Shown in pieces: positions 48,896-57,140 of a stretch of 64,000 bases of DNA. The translations under genes and the position numbers were made by a program. The DNA comes from Rugamonas sp. (GTDB lineage: Bacteria > Pseudomonadota > Gammaproteobacteria > Burkholderiales > Burkholderiaceae_D). Where the stretch lies: assembly GCF_025354735.1 (NCBI RefSeq), contig NZ_JANXMI010000038.1, positions 81,112 to 145,111 on the forward strand, given 5' to 3'. The notes under the pieces were generated by a model. That model did not search any database. It saw only the letters and a list, made by a program, of their open reading frames with translations, and was not told the origin of the DNA. Position 1 is the first letter of the stretch. Each line of letters opens with the position of its first letter.

Positions 48896-49023
48896 CGGGA
48901 GAAATCAGCACCGGCCACCACACGCAGAGAGCGGCGTACGCGCTCCCAAACACCGCGTGAAGGCGCACAAGGCGCCGCGTATCGGCGGCACGGGAGTCAA
49001 CCCGAACTAACCAGGAGAGCAGC

Positions 49024-49284
49024 GTGATCCACATGAAACGATTGTCCCAGTTATCCCGCGCAGACCAAGAGCGCATCGCCAAGTCGGCTGGCGTTCCTGT
49101 TGCCGCCGGCATCGCTCACATTGCGCGCACTAAGGGCGAGGGCCGCTTCGTGATGACGGTGCGTACCGGCGCTGGCGCTGGCGACATCGTTCGACATGCG
49201 GCCGTCGGCAACCCTGCTGCACTGGCGGACGCCGCATACGATGCCGGCGCGCTGGGCGTCTCGCTGGTTCAGGTGCTGCCATGA
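49024..49284 (+). CDS. Hypothetical protein (GTG start)
   Basis: An 86-residue Ala/Gly-rich protein (MIHMKRLSQLSRADQERIAKSAGVPVAAG...). AGGAG lies seven bases before GTG 49024, better than for the ATG nine bases later. It follows the noncoding gap. No family is recognised. Confidence 0.6.
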   Translation: MIHMKRLSQLSRADQERIAKSAGVPVAAGIAHIARTKGEGRFVMTVRTGAGAGDIVRHAAVGNPAALADAAYDAGALGVSLVQVLP

Positions 49285-49481
49285 GCCGCCCACCAAAACA
49301 GCGCGATCTGCCATCGGATAAGGCATTGCGCTACGTGCAATTCGGTGTCGAGCTACTGCTCATTCTCGGCTTTATTGCGCTGATTTCGTTGGCGCGCTCC
49401 GATGACGACGACGCTGCCGGCCGTGACCGCGCTGCCGACGCTGCGCACCGCGCGGCGCCTGAGCAAAAGCACGACAAATGA
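49281..49481 (+). CDS. Small single-helix membrane protein
   Basis: A 66-residue protein with one transmembrane helix at about residues 21-38 (FGVELLLILGFIALISLA), then a very acidic DDDD stretch and a basic tail. ATGA overlaps on both sides. Possible host-interaction protein; function unknown. Confidence 0.6.
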   Translation: MSRPPKQRDLPSDKALRYVQFGVELLLILGFIALISLARSDDDDAAGRDRAADAAHRAAPEQKHDK

Positions 49482-49594
49482 AATTTATTGCCACCGTGCT
49501 ACGCAATCGCGGCGCCGGCCTGCCGCTTGACCTCGCTTTCCGCGCGGCGGTGCTGGGCCGGGAAATTTTGAAACTGAATCGGAGAATGAAATGA
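49478..49594 (+). CDS. 38-residue protein upstream of RecT
   Basis: MKFIATVLRNRGAGLPLDLA.. FRAAVLGREILKLNRRMK. It overlaps both neighbours as ATGA. Its end carries the GGAGAATGA ribosome site of recT. Protein-like and basic; function unknown. Confidence 0.55.
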   Translation: MKFIATVLRNRGAGLPLDLAFRAAVLGREILKLNRRMK

Positions 49595-50523
49595 ATGCAG
49601 TAGCAGAAAAAGCTCAAGTCTTGCAAATGCCAGCAGCCGAGCAGGCCGCCCTCCCGATGGTCGCCACCAGTAGCGCCTCGCTGATCCTCGACAGCGCCAG
49701 CATGGACGCAATCATGCGCCTCGCCGACATCATGGCGAAAGGCCGTTCGACGATCCCGGATCACCTCAAGGGGAATTCGGCCGACTGCGCGGCCGTCGTC
49801 ATGCAGGCGATGCAGTGGCAGATGAACCCATTCGCCGTCGCGCAAAAAACACACCTGGTCAACGGCACGCTGGGCTACGAGGGCCAGCTGGTCAACGCCG
49901 CAATCCAGTCGAGCAAGGTCACCGTCGACCGTTTCGCTTACGAGTGGTTCGGCCCCTGGGAAAAGATAATCGGTAAGACGAAGGTCTGTGAGGCGCCCGC
50001 CAAAGGAAAGTACGGCGACAAGGACTATAAAAAGGCATACCAGTACCGCGTGCCCGACTATCAGATGCAGGACGAAGAAGGCCTCGGCGTGCGCATCTCC
50101 GCGACCCTGCGCGGCGAGTCGCAGCCCCGCGAACTGGAACTGCTGCTGGTCCAAGCCAGCGTGCGCAACTCCCCTTTGTGGGCGACCGATCCGAAGCAGC
50201 AACTGGCCTACCTCGCGGTGAAGCGCTGGTCGCGGCTCTACGCTCCTGATGTGATCTTGGGCGTCTACACGCCGGATGAGTTGGAAGAAGTCAACCGCGA
50301 GATGCGCGATATCACACCTGCACCAGCAGCCTCACCACGTGATGTTGGCGAATTGCCCGAATGTAGCGCAGAAAAGTTTGAAAGCAATCGCGCTGCTTGG
50401 CGGGATCTAATCATATCGAAGAAAAAGACGGTATCCGGCCTGATCGCCATGCTCAGCACCAAGGCCACGCTGACGGAAGACCAAAAGCTGACCATCGATA
50501 GTTGGTCGCACGAAAACGAATAA
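49591..50523 (+). CDS. recT: RecT-family single-strand annealing protein
   Basis: A 310-residue recombinase. Characteristic segments are AIMRLADIMAKGRSTIPDHLKG, NSADCAAVVMQAMQWQMNPFAVAQKTH, GTLGYEGQLVNAAI, and LAYLAVKRWSRLYAPDVILGVYTPDE near residue 210. RecT anneals complementary single strands produced by its partner exonuclease. The YqaJ exonuclease gene follows directly, so the pair forms a RecET-like system. Confidence 0.95.
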   Translation: MNAVAEKAQVLQMPAAEQAALPMVATSSASLILDSASMDAIMRLADIMAKGRSTIPDHLKGNSADCAAVVMQAMQWQMNPFAVAQKTHLVNGTLGYEGQLVNAAIQSSKVTVDRFAYEWFGPWEKIIGKTKVCEAPAKGKYGDKDYKKAYQYRVPDYQMQDEEGLGVRISATLRGESQPRELELLLVQASVRNSPLWATDPKQQLAYLAVKRWSRLYAPDVILGVYTPDELEEVNREMRDITPAPAASPRDVGELPECSAEKFESNRAAWRDLIISKKKTVSGLIAMLSTKATLTEDQKLTIDSWSHENE

Positions 50524-50568
50524 ATCGGCGCCGCGCCAAACCGTACCCGACAACCACAAGGAAAAATC

Positions 50569-52488
50569 ATGCACCGCGACAGCCCGCTTACCCGCGAAAT
50601 CCACGACCTATTGCAGGGCAGCGATGCCTGGCACGAATTCCGTTTCAACCATCACGGCGCCAGCGAGGCAGCTGCCATGCTTGGCCTGTCGAAAAAAGTC
50701 ACTCGAACCGATCTGGTGCGCATGAAGGCTACGGGCTTGGCCAAGGAATTCTCCGAGTGGGTTCAGGCCAATATTCTGGACTACGGCCACGAGGTCGAAG
50801 CCCTGGCTCGGCCATTCGCTGAAAAGATTATCGGCGATGACCTCTACCCGGTCACATCTTCGTTGGGTGCTGAGAGCGCATCTTGCGATGGCCTGAACAT
50901 GGCCGAGACGATCGGCTTCGAGCATAAACAATGGAATGCCGAGTTGGCCGCGTCCGTCGCCGCCGGCGTTCTACCCGATGATCACCAGCCGCAGGTCCAA
51001 CAGCAGCTGATGGTTACCGGCGCTGAGAAGTGGATGTTCATGGTGTCGGACGGAACCGAGGGCAACATGGTCTGGATGTGGGTCTACCCGGATACCGCAT
51101 GGTTCGCCCGAATCATCGCCGGCTGGGAGCAGTTCGACATCGAAGTTGCCAAATACGAGCAGGTCATCCTCCCTGAGAAGGCGGTCGCTGACCCGATTGC
51201 TGCCCTGCCGGCACTGGTCGTGCAGACCGAAGGCAAAGTCGTGAGCAGCAACCTGGCTGTCTACAAACATGCCGCCGAACGCTTCCTGGCCGCCATCAAG
51301 ACAGAACTGCTGGATGACGAAGATTTCGCCAACGCAGAAAACACCGTCAAATTCTGTGGTGAGGCCGAGGATAAGCTTGAGCTGGCCAAGGCCGCCGCGC
51401 TGGCGCAGACCTCAACCATCGACGATGTTATGCGCACGGTCGACCACATCAAAGAGCAGTTCCGTACCAAGCGCTTGCAACTGGAAAAGCTTGTCAAAAC
51501 CCGCAAAGAGCAGATCAAGGAAACCATCCTAATGGATGGCAAGCGCGAATACGCCGACCATGTGGCGGCGCTGGAAAAGGAAATTGCGCCACTGCGCCTA
51601 GTGCTGGCCCAGCCAGATTTCGCTGGTGCGATGAAAAATAAGCGCACGCTGGCCAGCCTGCACGATGCCGTCAATACGACGCTGGGAAATGCAAAAATTG
51701 CCGCCGGCCAGCAAGCCACCGACTACCGCGCGAAGCAGGCCTGGTGTAAGGAATCGGTCGCCGGCTTCGGTCACTTGTTCGCCGACATGGCCGCCATCAT
51801 CACCAAGCCGATGGACGACTTCCAGCTGGTCGTAACGACGCGCGTCGATGCGCACAGGGCCGCTGAAGCTAAGAAGGAAACGGACCTGCGCGCCAAGCTC
51901 GCCGCCGAAGAAAAGGCGAAGGCCGATGCGGTCATCGCTGAGGCCGCGCGCCTGGCGCAGATCGACGCAGAGAAAGTCGCGGCGGCCGCCGTAGAGCAGG
52001 AGCGCGCCCGTGTGGCCGCAGAAACGAAGCGCCAGCTCGAAGTGCAGCAGGTCGCCATCGCCGCGCAGAACAAGCTCAACGAGCAGGCCGCCGCCTCACT
52101 GGCCGAACAGAACCGCTTGGCTGTCGTGGCCGCCGACGACCAGCGCACCGCCACGCAAGCGGCCGATAACATCGCCGCTGACGCGCGCGCCGCTGTGCTG
52201 CGTGACCACGGGCATCTGACCGACCTTGCCAATAAACAACTGGCTCGGGCGCCGGCGTATCAGATCGCGCCCAATGTCGAGCGAGAACGCACGCCGCCAT
52301 CACTGCGCCTCGGCCAGATCGGCGATCGCCTCGGCTTTACGGTCACGGCCGACTTCGTACTGTCGCTCGGCTTCGCGCCGGCGGCCACGGATAAGGCGGC
52401 CAAGCTTTACCACGAAGTCGATTTTCCGCGTATCTGCTCTGCCCTGCTGCGCCACATCGACGCTGTCCGCGTGAAGTACGCAGCTTAA
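50569..52488 (+). CDS. YqaJ-type exonuclease with long coiled-coil C-terminus
   Basis: A 639-residue protein. The N-terminal 220 residues are a YqaJ/lambda-exonuclease fold: GSDAWHEFRFNHHGASEAAAMLG, GHEVEALARPF, SCDGLN and EHKQ give the metal-binding residues. The rest is a long Ala/Glu/Lys-rich coiled coil (about 230-560), then a C-terminal domain with LGQIGDRLGFTVTADFVL. Typical YqaJ proteins are near 300 residues, so this is a fusion with a DUF1351-like tail. It should resect DNA ends for RecT. Confidence 0.9.
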   Translation: MHRDSPLTREIHDLLQGSDAWHEFRFNHHGASEAAAMLGLSKKVTRTDLVRMKATGLAKEFSEWVQANILDYGHEVEALARPFAEKIIGDDLYPVTSSLGAESASCDGLNMAETIGFEHKQWNAELAASVAAGVLPDDHQPQVQQQLMVTGAEKWMFMVSDGTEGNMVWMWVYPDTAWFARIIAGWEQFDIEVAKYEQVILPEKAVADPIAALPALVVQTEGKVVSSNLAVYKHAAERFLAAIKTELLDDEDFANAENTVKFCGEAEDKLELAKAAALAQTSTIDDVMRTVDHIKEQFRTKRLQLEKLVKTRKEQIKETILMDGKREYADHVAALEKEIAPLRLVLAQPDFAGAMKNKRTLASLHDAVNTTLGNAKIAAGQQATDYRAKQAWCKESVAGFGHLFADMAAIITKPMDDFQLVVTTRVDAHRAAEAKKETDLRAKLAAEEKAKADAVIAEAARLAQIDAEKVAAAAVEQERARVAAETKRQLEVQQVAIAAQNKLNEQAAASLAEQNRLAVVAADDQRTATQAADNIAADARAAVLRDHGHLTDLANKQLARAPAYQIAPNVERERTPPSLRLGQIGDRLGFTVTADFVLSLGFAPAATDKAAKLYHEVDFPRICSALLRHIDAVRVKYAA

Positions 52489-52512
52489 TCCACTAACCAC
52501 CAGGAGATATCC

Positions 52513-52800
52513 ATGAATGCAAACATCATCCCACTCACGCCAGTCAACTCGAAGAAAATCGCCGCTATCGGACACGATTTGGCCAACGAAGTGCTTGCCA
52601 TCCAGTTCCTGCGCAAGGGTGCGCCAGATGCGGTCTACCACTACCAGAATTTTTCGGCGGTGGAATACGCAGCATTTGCCAGCGCTCAATCCCTCGGCAA
52701 ACACTTCGGCGAACATATCCAGCCGCACAAGGACAAGCACCCGTACCAGAACATGGGTGTGCCGGCGGCGCCGGTGGTAGTCGAGGATGCGGCGGCATGA
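52513..52800 (+). CDS. KTSC-domain protein
   Basis: A 95-residue protein. PVNSKKIAAIGHDLANEVLAIQF, YHYQNFSAVEYAAFASAQSLGKHFGEHI follow the KTSC domain pattern (SxxIxxIGYD, YxYxxV, AxSxGxYFN). KTSC proteins are linked to Lys-tRNA synthetases and are often found in phages; the function there is not defined. AGGAGATATCC precedes the ATG. It lies directly after the exonuclease gene. Confidence 0.78.
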   Translation: MNANIIPLTPVNSKKIAAIGHDLANEVLAIQFLRKGAPDAVYHYQNFSAVEYAAFASAQSLGKHFGEHIQPHKDKHPYQNMGVPAAPVVVEDAAA

Positions 52801-53267
52801 AACTCAATCTTCTTCCGGCGGGAAGCACTCTCACGTCCGGGGTAAATGGGACATTCAGATGCGACCCCGGCGAGCTGATAAAGATGAAGGATGCATGGGG
52901 CGCAATCATCTTTGACACGCTGCAAGAAGGATCGCCATTAATTAAAAGAAAGGCAATTGAAGTTATGGAAAATATCCAAAAGGCCACTGAGATTGTTGAG
53001 GATTCAACTGCATTATTTTCAGCGGCATTCAACAAACTGGTTGCTCGGCAAGGTGAAATCGCGGCACAGACAAAATCTATCAGTGGATCGGTCCGAGACG
53101 CTCAGCAAAAGCTGCTGGATGGCCTGGATAAGATTACCAAGACCGCCGACTTTCCCCGCCTAGAAAGGTATGTGGAAATGCTTGAGCGCGCGGCAGCGGC
53201 AATGCAGATTCTGGCGGAGCTCGAAAAGTCGGGTCATCTTGAGAAATTCTCCAAGGCGATGAAATGA
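52797..53267 (+). CDS. Coiled-coil hypothetical protein
   Basis: A 156-residue protein. The first 40 residues are compact; the rest is a long helix (ENIQKATEIVEDSTALFSAAFNKL...). ATGA overlap with the KTSC gene. Possibly a structural partner in recombination; no family is recognised. Confidence 0.6.
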   Translation: MKLNLLPAGSTLTSGVNGTFRCDPGELIKMKDAWGAIIFDTLQEGSPLIKRKAIEVMENIQKATEIVEDSTALFSAAFNKLVARQGEIAAQTKSISGSVRDAQQKLLDGLDKITKTADFPRLERYVEMLERAAAAMQILAELEKSGHLEKFSKAMK

Positions 53268-53295
53268 CTGCGCACATCGCGGTAAGGACACCGCC

Positions 53296-53760
53296 TTGAC
53301 AGAAATCGTGCTGATGAAGGTCGCTGGCGGCGCGCTGGTCCCGGTGGAGCAGGCAGGCATCGACTACCTGTCAAAAATCAAACTGGGCGCCGGCGTCAAG
53401 ATGAAAGTCACGAAGCACAACAGCGTGCCGTTTCACCGGAAGATCTTCGCCCTGCTGGGCGTGGCCTTCGATGCTTGGGACGCGCCAGCGGTGGAATACC
53501 GGGGCGAGCCGGTCGCCAAGAACATCGAGCAGTTTCGGGAAGACCTCACGATTTGGGCTGGCTTTTATGAAATGGCGGTGCGGCTCGACGGCACGATCCG
53601 ATTTTCGGCGAAAAGCTGGTCCTTCGAGAAGATGGACGACGCTGAAAAAGAACGACTCTACAACAGCATCATCAACGTCGTGCTGGAACGAGTTTTGACC
53701 AATTACACCCGCGACGACCTGGATGAGGTCATTGCCAAATTACTGCGGTTCGACCGCTGA
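53296..53760 (+). CDS. DUF1367-family protein
   Basis: A 154-residue protein starting at TTG 53296 with AAGGA upstream. LVPVEQAGIDYLSKIKLGAGVKMKVTK.. FHRKIFALLGVAFDAW is the DUF1367 pattern. The family occurs in recombination regions of lambdoid prophages and has an unresolved function; its position after RecT/YqaJ fits that. Confidence 0.8.
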   Translation: MTEIVLMKVAGGALVPVEQAGIDYLSKIKLGAGVKMKVTKHNSVPFHRKIFALLGVAFDAWDAPAVEYRGEPVAKNIEQFREDLTIWAGFYEMAVRLDGTIRFSAKSWSFEKMDDAEKERLYNSIINVVLERVLTNYTRDDLDEVIAKLLRFDR

Positions 53761-53768
53761 AGGATTAC

Positions 53769-54461
53769 ATGAATACTACAACCACGGCAGAGCAGACGGC
53801 AATCGAAGGCATGGGAGATTTGGCACCAACCGAGCCTGCACACATGATCGCGCGCGTCAATGCACTGGCGATCCGCATGGTCCTCCCATTCGTAGCCCAG
53901 CAAGATATCCGCTACTACCTGAATGGCATCAATATCCGACCATTGGATAATGGTGGCGCGATGATTATCGCCACGGACGGTCACCGCTACATCGTCGCGC
54001 GCGATCCGCACGGGTTTGTCGAGCGCGAGGTGATTGTGTCGGTCAGCAAGGACGCGATGAAGCACACGGGCAGTTCGAAGCATACCCTAGACGTGATGTC
54101 GAACGGTGCGGCGATGATTTCTGGCGAGGTTACGCAGCCACTGTTTATCCAGCCGGGCAACTCGCTCATCGACGCGGCATTCCCGCGCATCGAGCGCGTG
54201 GCCAGCGTGACCGGCTACAAGGAGGGAATCTCGGGCGCCGTAAATCCGAAGTATCTGGCGGACGCGCTGCTGATCGGGAAAAGCTTTGGCGGATCGATCC
54301 GCTTCTTCACGCGCGACAGCGACAGCCCACTGACTTTTGTACTGGGCGGCGTCGGCGAACTGGAATGCTTCGGCGGGATTATGAAGATGCGCGAGAGCTT
54401 CGAAACGCTGTCGGCATGGTTCCCACTGCCAGGCGAAGTTGAAACGCTTGACGATATCTAA
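53769..54461 (+). CDS. DNA polymerase III beta-clamp-like protein
   Basis: A 230-residue protein. RYYLNGINIRPLDNGGAMIIATDGHRYIVARD (about residues 47-78) matches the YLNG...ATDGHRL hallmark of DnaN sliding-clamp domains. SVSKDAMK and LIDAAFPRIERV also resemble clamp strands. It is far shorter than DnaN (about 366 residues), perhaps with two clamp domains. A phage clamp-like protein may load onto host polymerase, or modulate it. AAGGA precedes the ATG. Confidence 0.75.
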   Translation: MNTTTTAEQTAIEGMGDLAPTEPAHMIARVNALAIRMVLPFVAQQDIRYYLNGINIRPLDNGGAMIIATDGHRYIVARDPHGFVEREVIVSVSKDAMKHTGSSKHTLDVMSNGAAMISGEVTQPLFIQPGNSLIDAAFPRIERVASVTGYKEGISGAVNPKYLADALLIGKSFGGSIRFFTRDSDSPLTFVLGGVGELECFGGIMKMRESFETLSAWFPLPGEVETLDDI

Positions 54462-54463
54462 CC

Positions 54464-54586
54464 ATGACCGATAACGACGAAGTGCCCAACAGCGAGCGCG
54501 ACGGCCGGGCCGCCAGCTATGCCCTCGCCTTAATCCTGCTCCATCTTTGCGGTGACTTCTACGATTCTATGAAGGGAAAACCATGA
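54464..54586 (+). CDS. 40-residue hypothetical protein
   Basis: MTDNDEVPNSERDGRAASYALA.. LILLHLCGDFYDSMKGKP. It follows the clamp gene by two bases and overlaps the next gene as ATGA. Protein-like; function unknown. Confidence 0.5.
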   Translation: MTDNDEVPNSERDGRAASYALALILLHLCGDFYDSMKGKP

Positions 54587-55179
54587 GCACCAATACCGCA
54601 ATCAAGACGCCTCGCGTCGAAGCCTGTATCGACGCTGTCATGCTCCGCTTCCCAAGCCAAAAATCGACAGCTTATTACGAGGCCGTGCATCAAGTCATTG
54701 CACCGCTTGCGCGAGACCTTGAAATTGAAAATGCAGCACTCCGCGCCGCGCTGGAAGCAGTACAGCCAGTTGCCCCGCAGGGCGATGGCGAGCGTGAGAG
54801 ATTTGAGAGAGCCTTTGGCTCTAAGGAGTCATTCGCATGGCTGAATGAGAATGGCGACTACAAGGTATCCGCATTGCAATCGGCATGGGAAATTTGGCAA
54901 AAGGCCATCGCCCAGCGCGCCGGTAGCGACGTTGACGTAATCGGCGATTTTCAGGCCGAAGCGCGCCAGCAAAAGCTGAGTGACTTCATCGCTTCCGCCA
55001 AGCCGCCAGCAATCGAGCGTGATGCGGCGCGGCTGGACTTCCTGCAAACAGTTTTAGAGCGCAATGAGTATGGCCCCAGCCTTAGGGTTGCTGGCCGGAG
55101 TTACGAAGCTGAAACGATCCGCGAGGTTCTTGATGCCGCTATGGCCGCGCAGCAGGGCGAGAAAGGCGGTGCAGCATGA
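54583..55179 (+). CDS. Ead/Ea22-like hypothetical phage protein
   Basis: A 198-residue protein. A short helix (ALRAALEAVQPV), then RERFERAFGSKESFAWLNENGDY...QSAWEIWQKAIAQRAG, a pattern found in early-region proteins of many prophages (residues about 70-105). A C-terminal DAARLDFLQTVLERN is like Ea22-type proteins. AAGGG precedes ATG 54583. Confidence 0.68.
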   Translation: MSTNTAIKTPRVEACIDAVMLRFPSQKSTAYYEAVHQVIAPLARDLEIENAALRAALEAVQPVAPQGDGERERFERAFGSKESFAWLNENGDYKVSALQSAWEIWQKAIAQRAGSDVDVIGDFQAEARQQKLSDFIASAKPPAIERDAARLDFLQTVLERNEYGPSLRVAGRSYEAETIREVLDAAMAAQQGEKGGAA

Positions 55180-55433
55180 GCCTGGTCGAACACCTGATGG
55201 GCACTCGCACATCATTGGATTTGGCAAAGGAGTTGGCGCGTACCGCCCTCGACAACGCGCAGCTGCGGCGCCGTGTGCATGATCTGGAAGTGCAGCAGTT
55301 CTGGTTGACACGGCCGGCGCCGGCCAGCATGCCGCCCGAGGGCATTTTGCATCATGCGCTGGTTGAGCAAATGGAGCGTGAGGCTGCGAAAACTATCGCA
55401 AAAACAAGCTTAACCACCGGAGGAAACCAGTGA
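55176..55433 (+). CDS. Hypothetical protein
   Basis: An 85-residue helical protein with a coiled coil (LAKELARTALDNAQLRRRVHDLEVQQF). ATGA overlap upstream and one-base overlap with the xis start. Function unknown. Confidence 0.55.
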   Translation: MSLVEHLMGTRTSLDLAKELARTALDNAQLRRRVHDLEVQQFWLTRPAPASMPPEGILHHALVEQMEREAAKTIAKTSLTTGGNQ

Positions 55434-55618
55434 TGAGTCAGCAAAATATCAAGCCTCGTTACATAACCCTGGCGGAATGGGCGGCCGAGCAGTTTTCTAA
55501 AGTGCCACACACGAATACGCTACTGAAATGGGTTCACGAAGGCCGCATCCAGCCGCAGCCGCAGAAGATCGGGCGGTGCTGGCGCGTGCGGCCGAACGCA
55601 GAATACCGGGCCGACTAA
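55433..55618 (+). CDS. xis: Excisionase (Xis)
   Basis: A 61-residue winged-helix protein. YITLAEWAAEQFSKVPHTNTLLKWVHEGRIQPQPQKIGRCWRVR is the classic phage Xis pattern. GGAGG is seven bases from ATG 55433; a GTG one codon earlier is possible. Its stop overlaps the integrase start as TAATG. It directs Int toward excision. Confidence 0.9.
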   Translation: MSQQNIKPRYITLAEWAAEQFSKVPHTNTLLKWVHEGRIQPQPQKIGRCWRVRPNAEYRAD

Positions 55619-56715
55619 TGGGGCGTCAGAGGCTCGCGAAAAATAGAAGTCTTCCGCCGAATTTATACCAAAACTCGGCGGGGTATTTCTATTTCAAAAA
55701 CCCGGACAGCAACAAAACAAAGGGGATTGGAAAAGATAAGGCAGCGGCCATGCAAGAAGCGCGGAGCGCCAATGCAGCCTTGGCTGCAAAGACTCCCTCA
55801 TCACTTGTGGATTGGGTGATGGGCAAGACCGATTACACATTGAAGGAATGGCTTCCGATTTACCGAGATCTATGGGAGCAACGATACGAGACTGCGCCGG
55901 CCGCCAACACGCTGCGCAGCTGCACCATGTACCTGAAGAAAATCGACGCTTGCGATTACGCTCACATGAAGCTGCGCGACGTCGGTACGGCGCACGTCGC
56001 AAAGCACCTACTGGCTGTAGAGGCCGGCAGCGGGCCAGCAGCAGCGATTAATCTGCGCGCAAGGCTGTCTGATGTTTTTCGTATGGCAGAGACGCAAGGC
56101 CTGATCAGTCAAGGGGCCAATCCTGTCAAGGCCACATACAACCCCAATCAGACTGTAAAGCGAGAGAGACTCTCGTTGGAGCAATTCGTCGCAATCCGCG
56201 CACTAGCTCCGGTATGGTTGCAGCGCGCCATGAACTTGGCGCTGGTGACGGCGCAGCGCCGGGAGGATTTGACCAACATGAAATTCGCCGACTACAAGGA
56301 TGGACATTTGCATGTCGACCAAGGAAAGACTGGGACTCGGCTACGCATCAGTGGCGAGATCCGCCTCGCGGCGATCAATATTTCGGTAGAAGAGGCGGTT
56401 TCAAATTGCAGGGATTTGATCGTCAGTCGGCACCTGATCCACCATGTTGCGCGAGTATCGAGAGTTAAGCCTGGCGATAAGGTCGATCCGAATGGATTGT
56501 CGAACGCTTTCCAGAAAGCGCGCGATGCAGCCGGCATCGTTGCCGAGGATGGGAGGACGCCGCCCAGCTTCCATGAGATCCGAAGCCTGGCCGAGCGGCT
56601 TTATAAGGTGGAGCGCAGCGCGGAATTTGCGCAGGCGTTATTGGGGCACAAGCATGCCAGCATGACGGCCAAATACGACGACCTGCGTGGCAAAGATTGG
56701 GCTGTGGTGTCCTAA
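55618..56715 (+). CDS. int: Tyrosine recombinase integrase
   Basis: A 365-residue integrase. Residues 1-60 form an arm-type-DNA-binding N-terminus (GYFYFKNP..GIGKDKAAAMQEA). A core-binding domain lies at about 70-175, then the catalytic domain with Arg214 (TAQRRED), Lys237, His319-x-x-Arg322 (HEIRS), His344 (GHK) and Tyr353 (TAKYDD). It catalyses attP x attB recombination and, with Xis, excision. It is the outermost gene of the prophage, next to the expected attachment site. Confidence 0.95.
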   Translation: MGRQRLAKNRSLPPNLYQNSAGYFYFKNPDSNKTKGIGKDKAAAMQEARSANAALAAKTPSSLVDWVMGKTDYTLKEWLPIYRDLWEQRYETAPAANTLRSCTMYLKKIDACDYAHMKLRDVGTAHVAKHLLAVEAGSGPAAAINLRARLSDVFRMAETQGLISQGANPVKATYNPNQTVKRERLSLEQFVAIRALAPVWLQRAMNLALVTAQRREDLTNMKFADYKDGHLHVDQGKTGTRLRISGEIRLAAINISVEEAVSNCRDLIVSRHLIHHVARVSRVKPGDKVDPNGLSNAFQKARDAAGIVAEDGRTPPSFHEIRSLAERLYKVERSAEFAQALLGHKHASMTAKYDDLRGKDWAVVS

Positions 56716-56753
56716 TTCAATTCGTAAAATATTCAACGAATATTAGAAATTTC

Positions 56754-56800
56754 CAAACAAAGCCTTTAGGTAAAGGCCCTACGCGATAAGCCTTTGTTTG
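56754..56800. terminator. Nested hairpin downstream of int
   Basis: CAAACAAAG (56754-56762) pairs with CTTTGTTTG (56792-56800) and encloses GCCTTT-AGGT-AAAGGC (56762-56777). It probably terminates the int transcript, although no T-run follows. Could also be part of the att site. Confidence 0.5.
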
Positions 56801-57017
56801 CTGTACTTAGCACGTTTGAAGCCCTTAAAGCGATGGATTTGATTAACCGCGTATTTTACCATTGCTGCGGGGCCGACCAGCAACTGTCGCGCGACGGGGG
56901 CGAAGCGGGGATGAAGCAGGGGCGAAGCGAGGGGCGAACCGGAACCGCGCGCTGGCGCACCGAATCAAAGTCCGTCGACGCCAATCGCGCCAGCCCGCGC
57001 CGACGCCGCCACCAATC

Positions 57018-57082
57018 GGGGTCAGACCCCGCCACAGTTTAGCGGCCGGAAGTCGGCGTCGGCGCCAGCGGGGTCTGACCCC
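57018..57082. repeat. REP-like pair GGGGTCAGACCCC / GGGGTCTGACCCC
   Basis: Two near-palindromic 13-bp sites (57018-57030 and 57070-57082) in inverted orientation, 39 bases apart. This motif is widespread between genes in Oxalobacteraceae and relatives, often as paired REP elements. Confidence 0.75.
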
Positions 57083-57140
57083 GAAGTCCCGCGACTGCTA
57101 TGCTCAAGCATCAAGCGTCCAGCGCCGGCGGCTCCGCGCC

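Larger units (their letters stand above)
56716..57140. other. Prophage-chromosome junction, gene-free 425 bp
   Basis: It includes an AT-rich stretch after int with hairpins (56754-56800), then GC-rich host-like DNA from about 56860 and two REP-like sequences (57018-57082). No tRNA is found. The att site most likely lies in 56716-56870, but a core cannot be defined because the left end is missing. Confidence 0.55.

Noticed and set aside
48481..49023. Group I intron called outright
   Set aside because: Many hairpins and an HNH-like neighbour fit, but the conserved P, Q, R and S core elements could not be identified by eye, so only a structured RNA candidate is reported.
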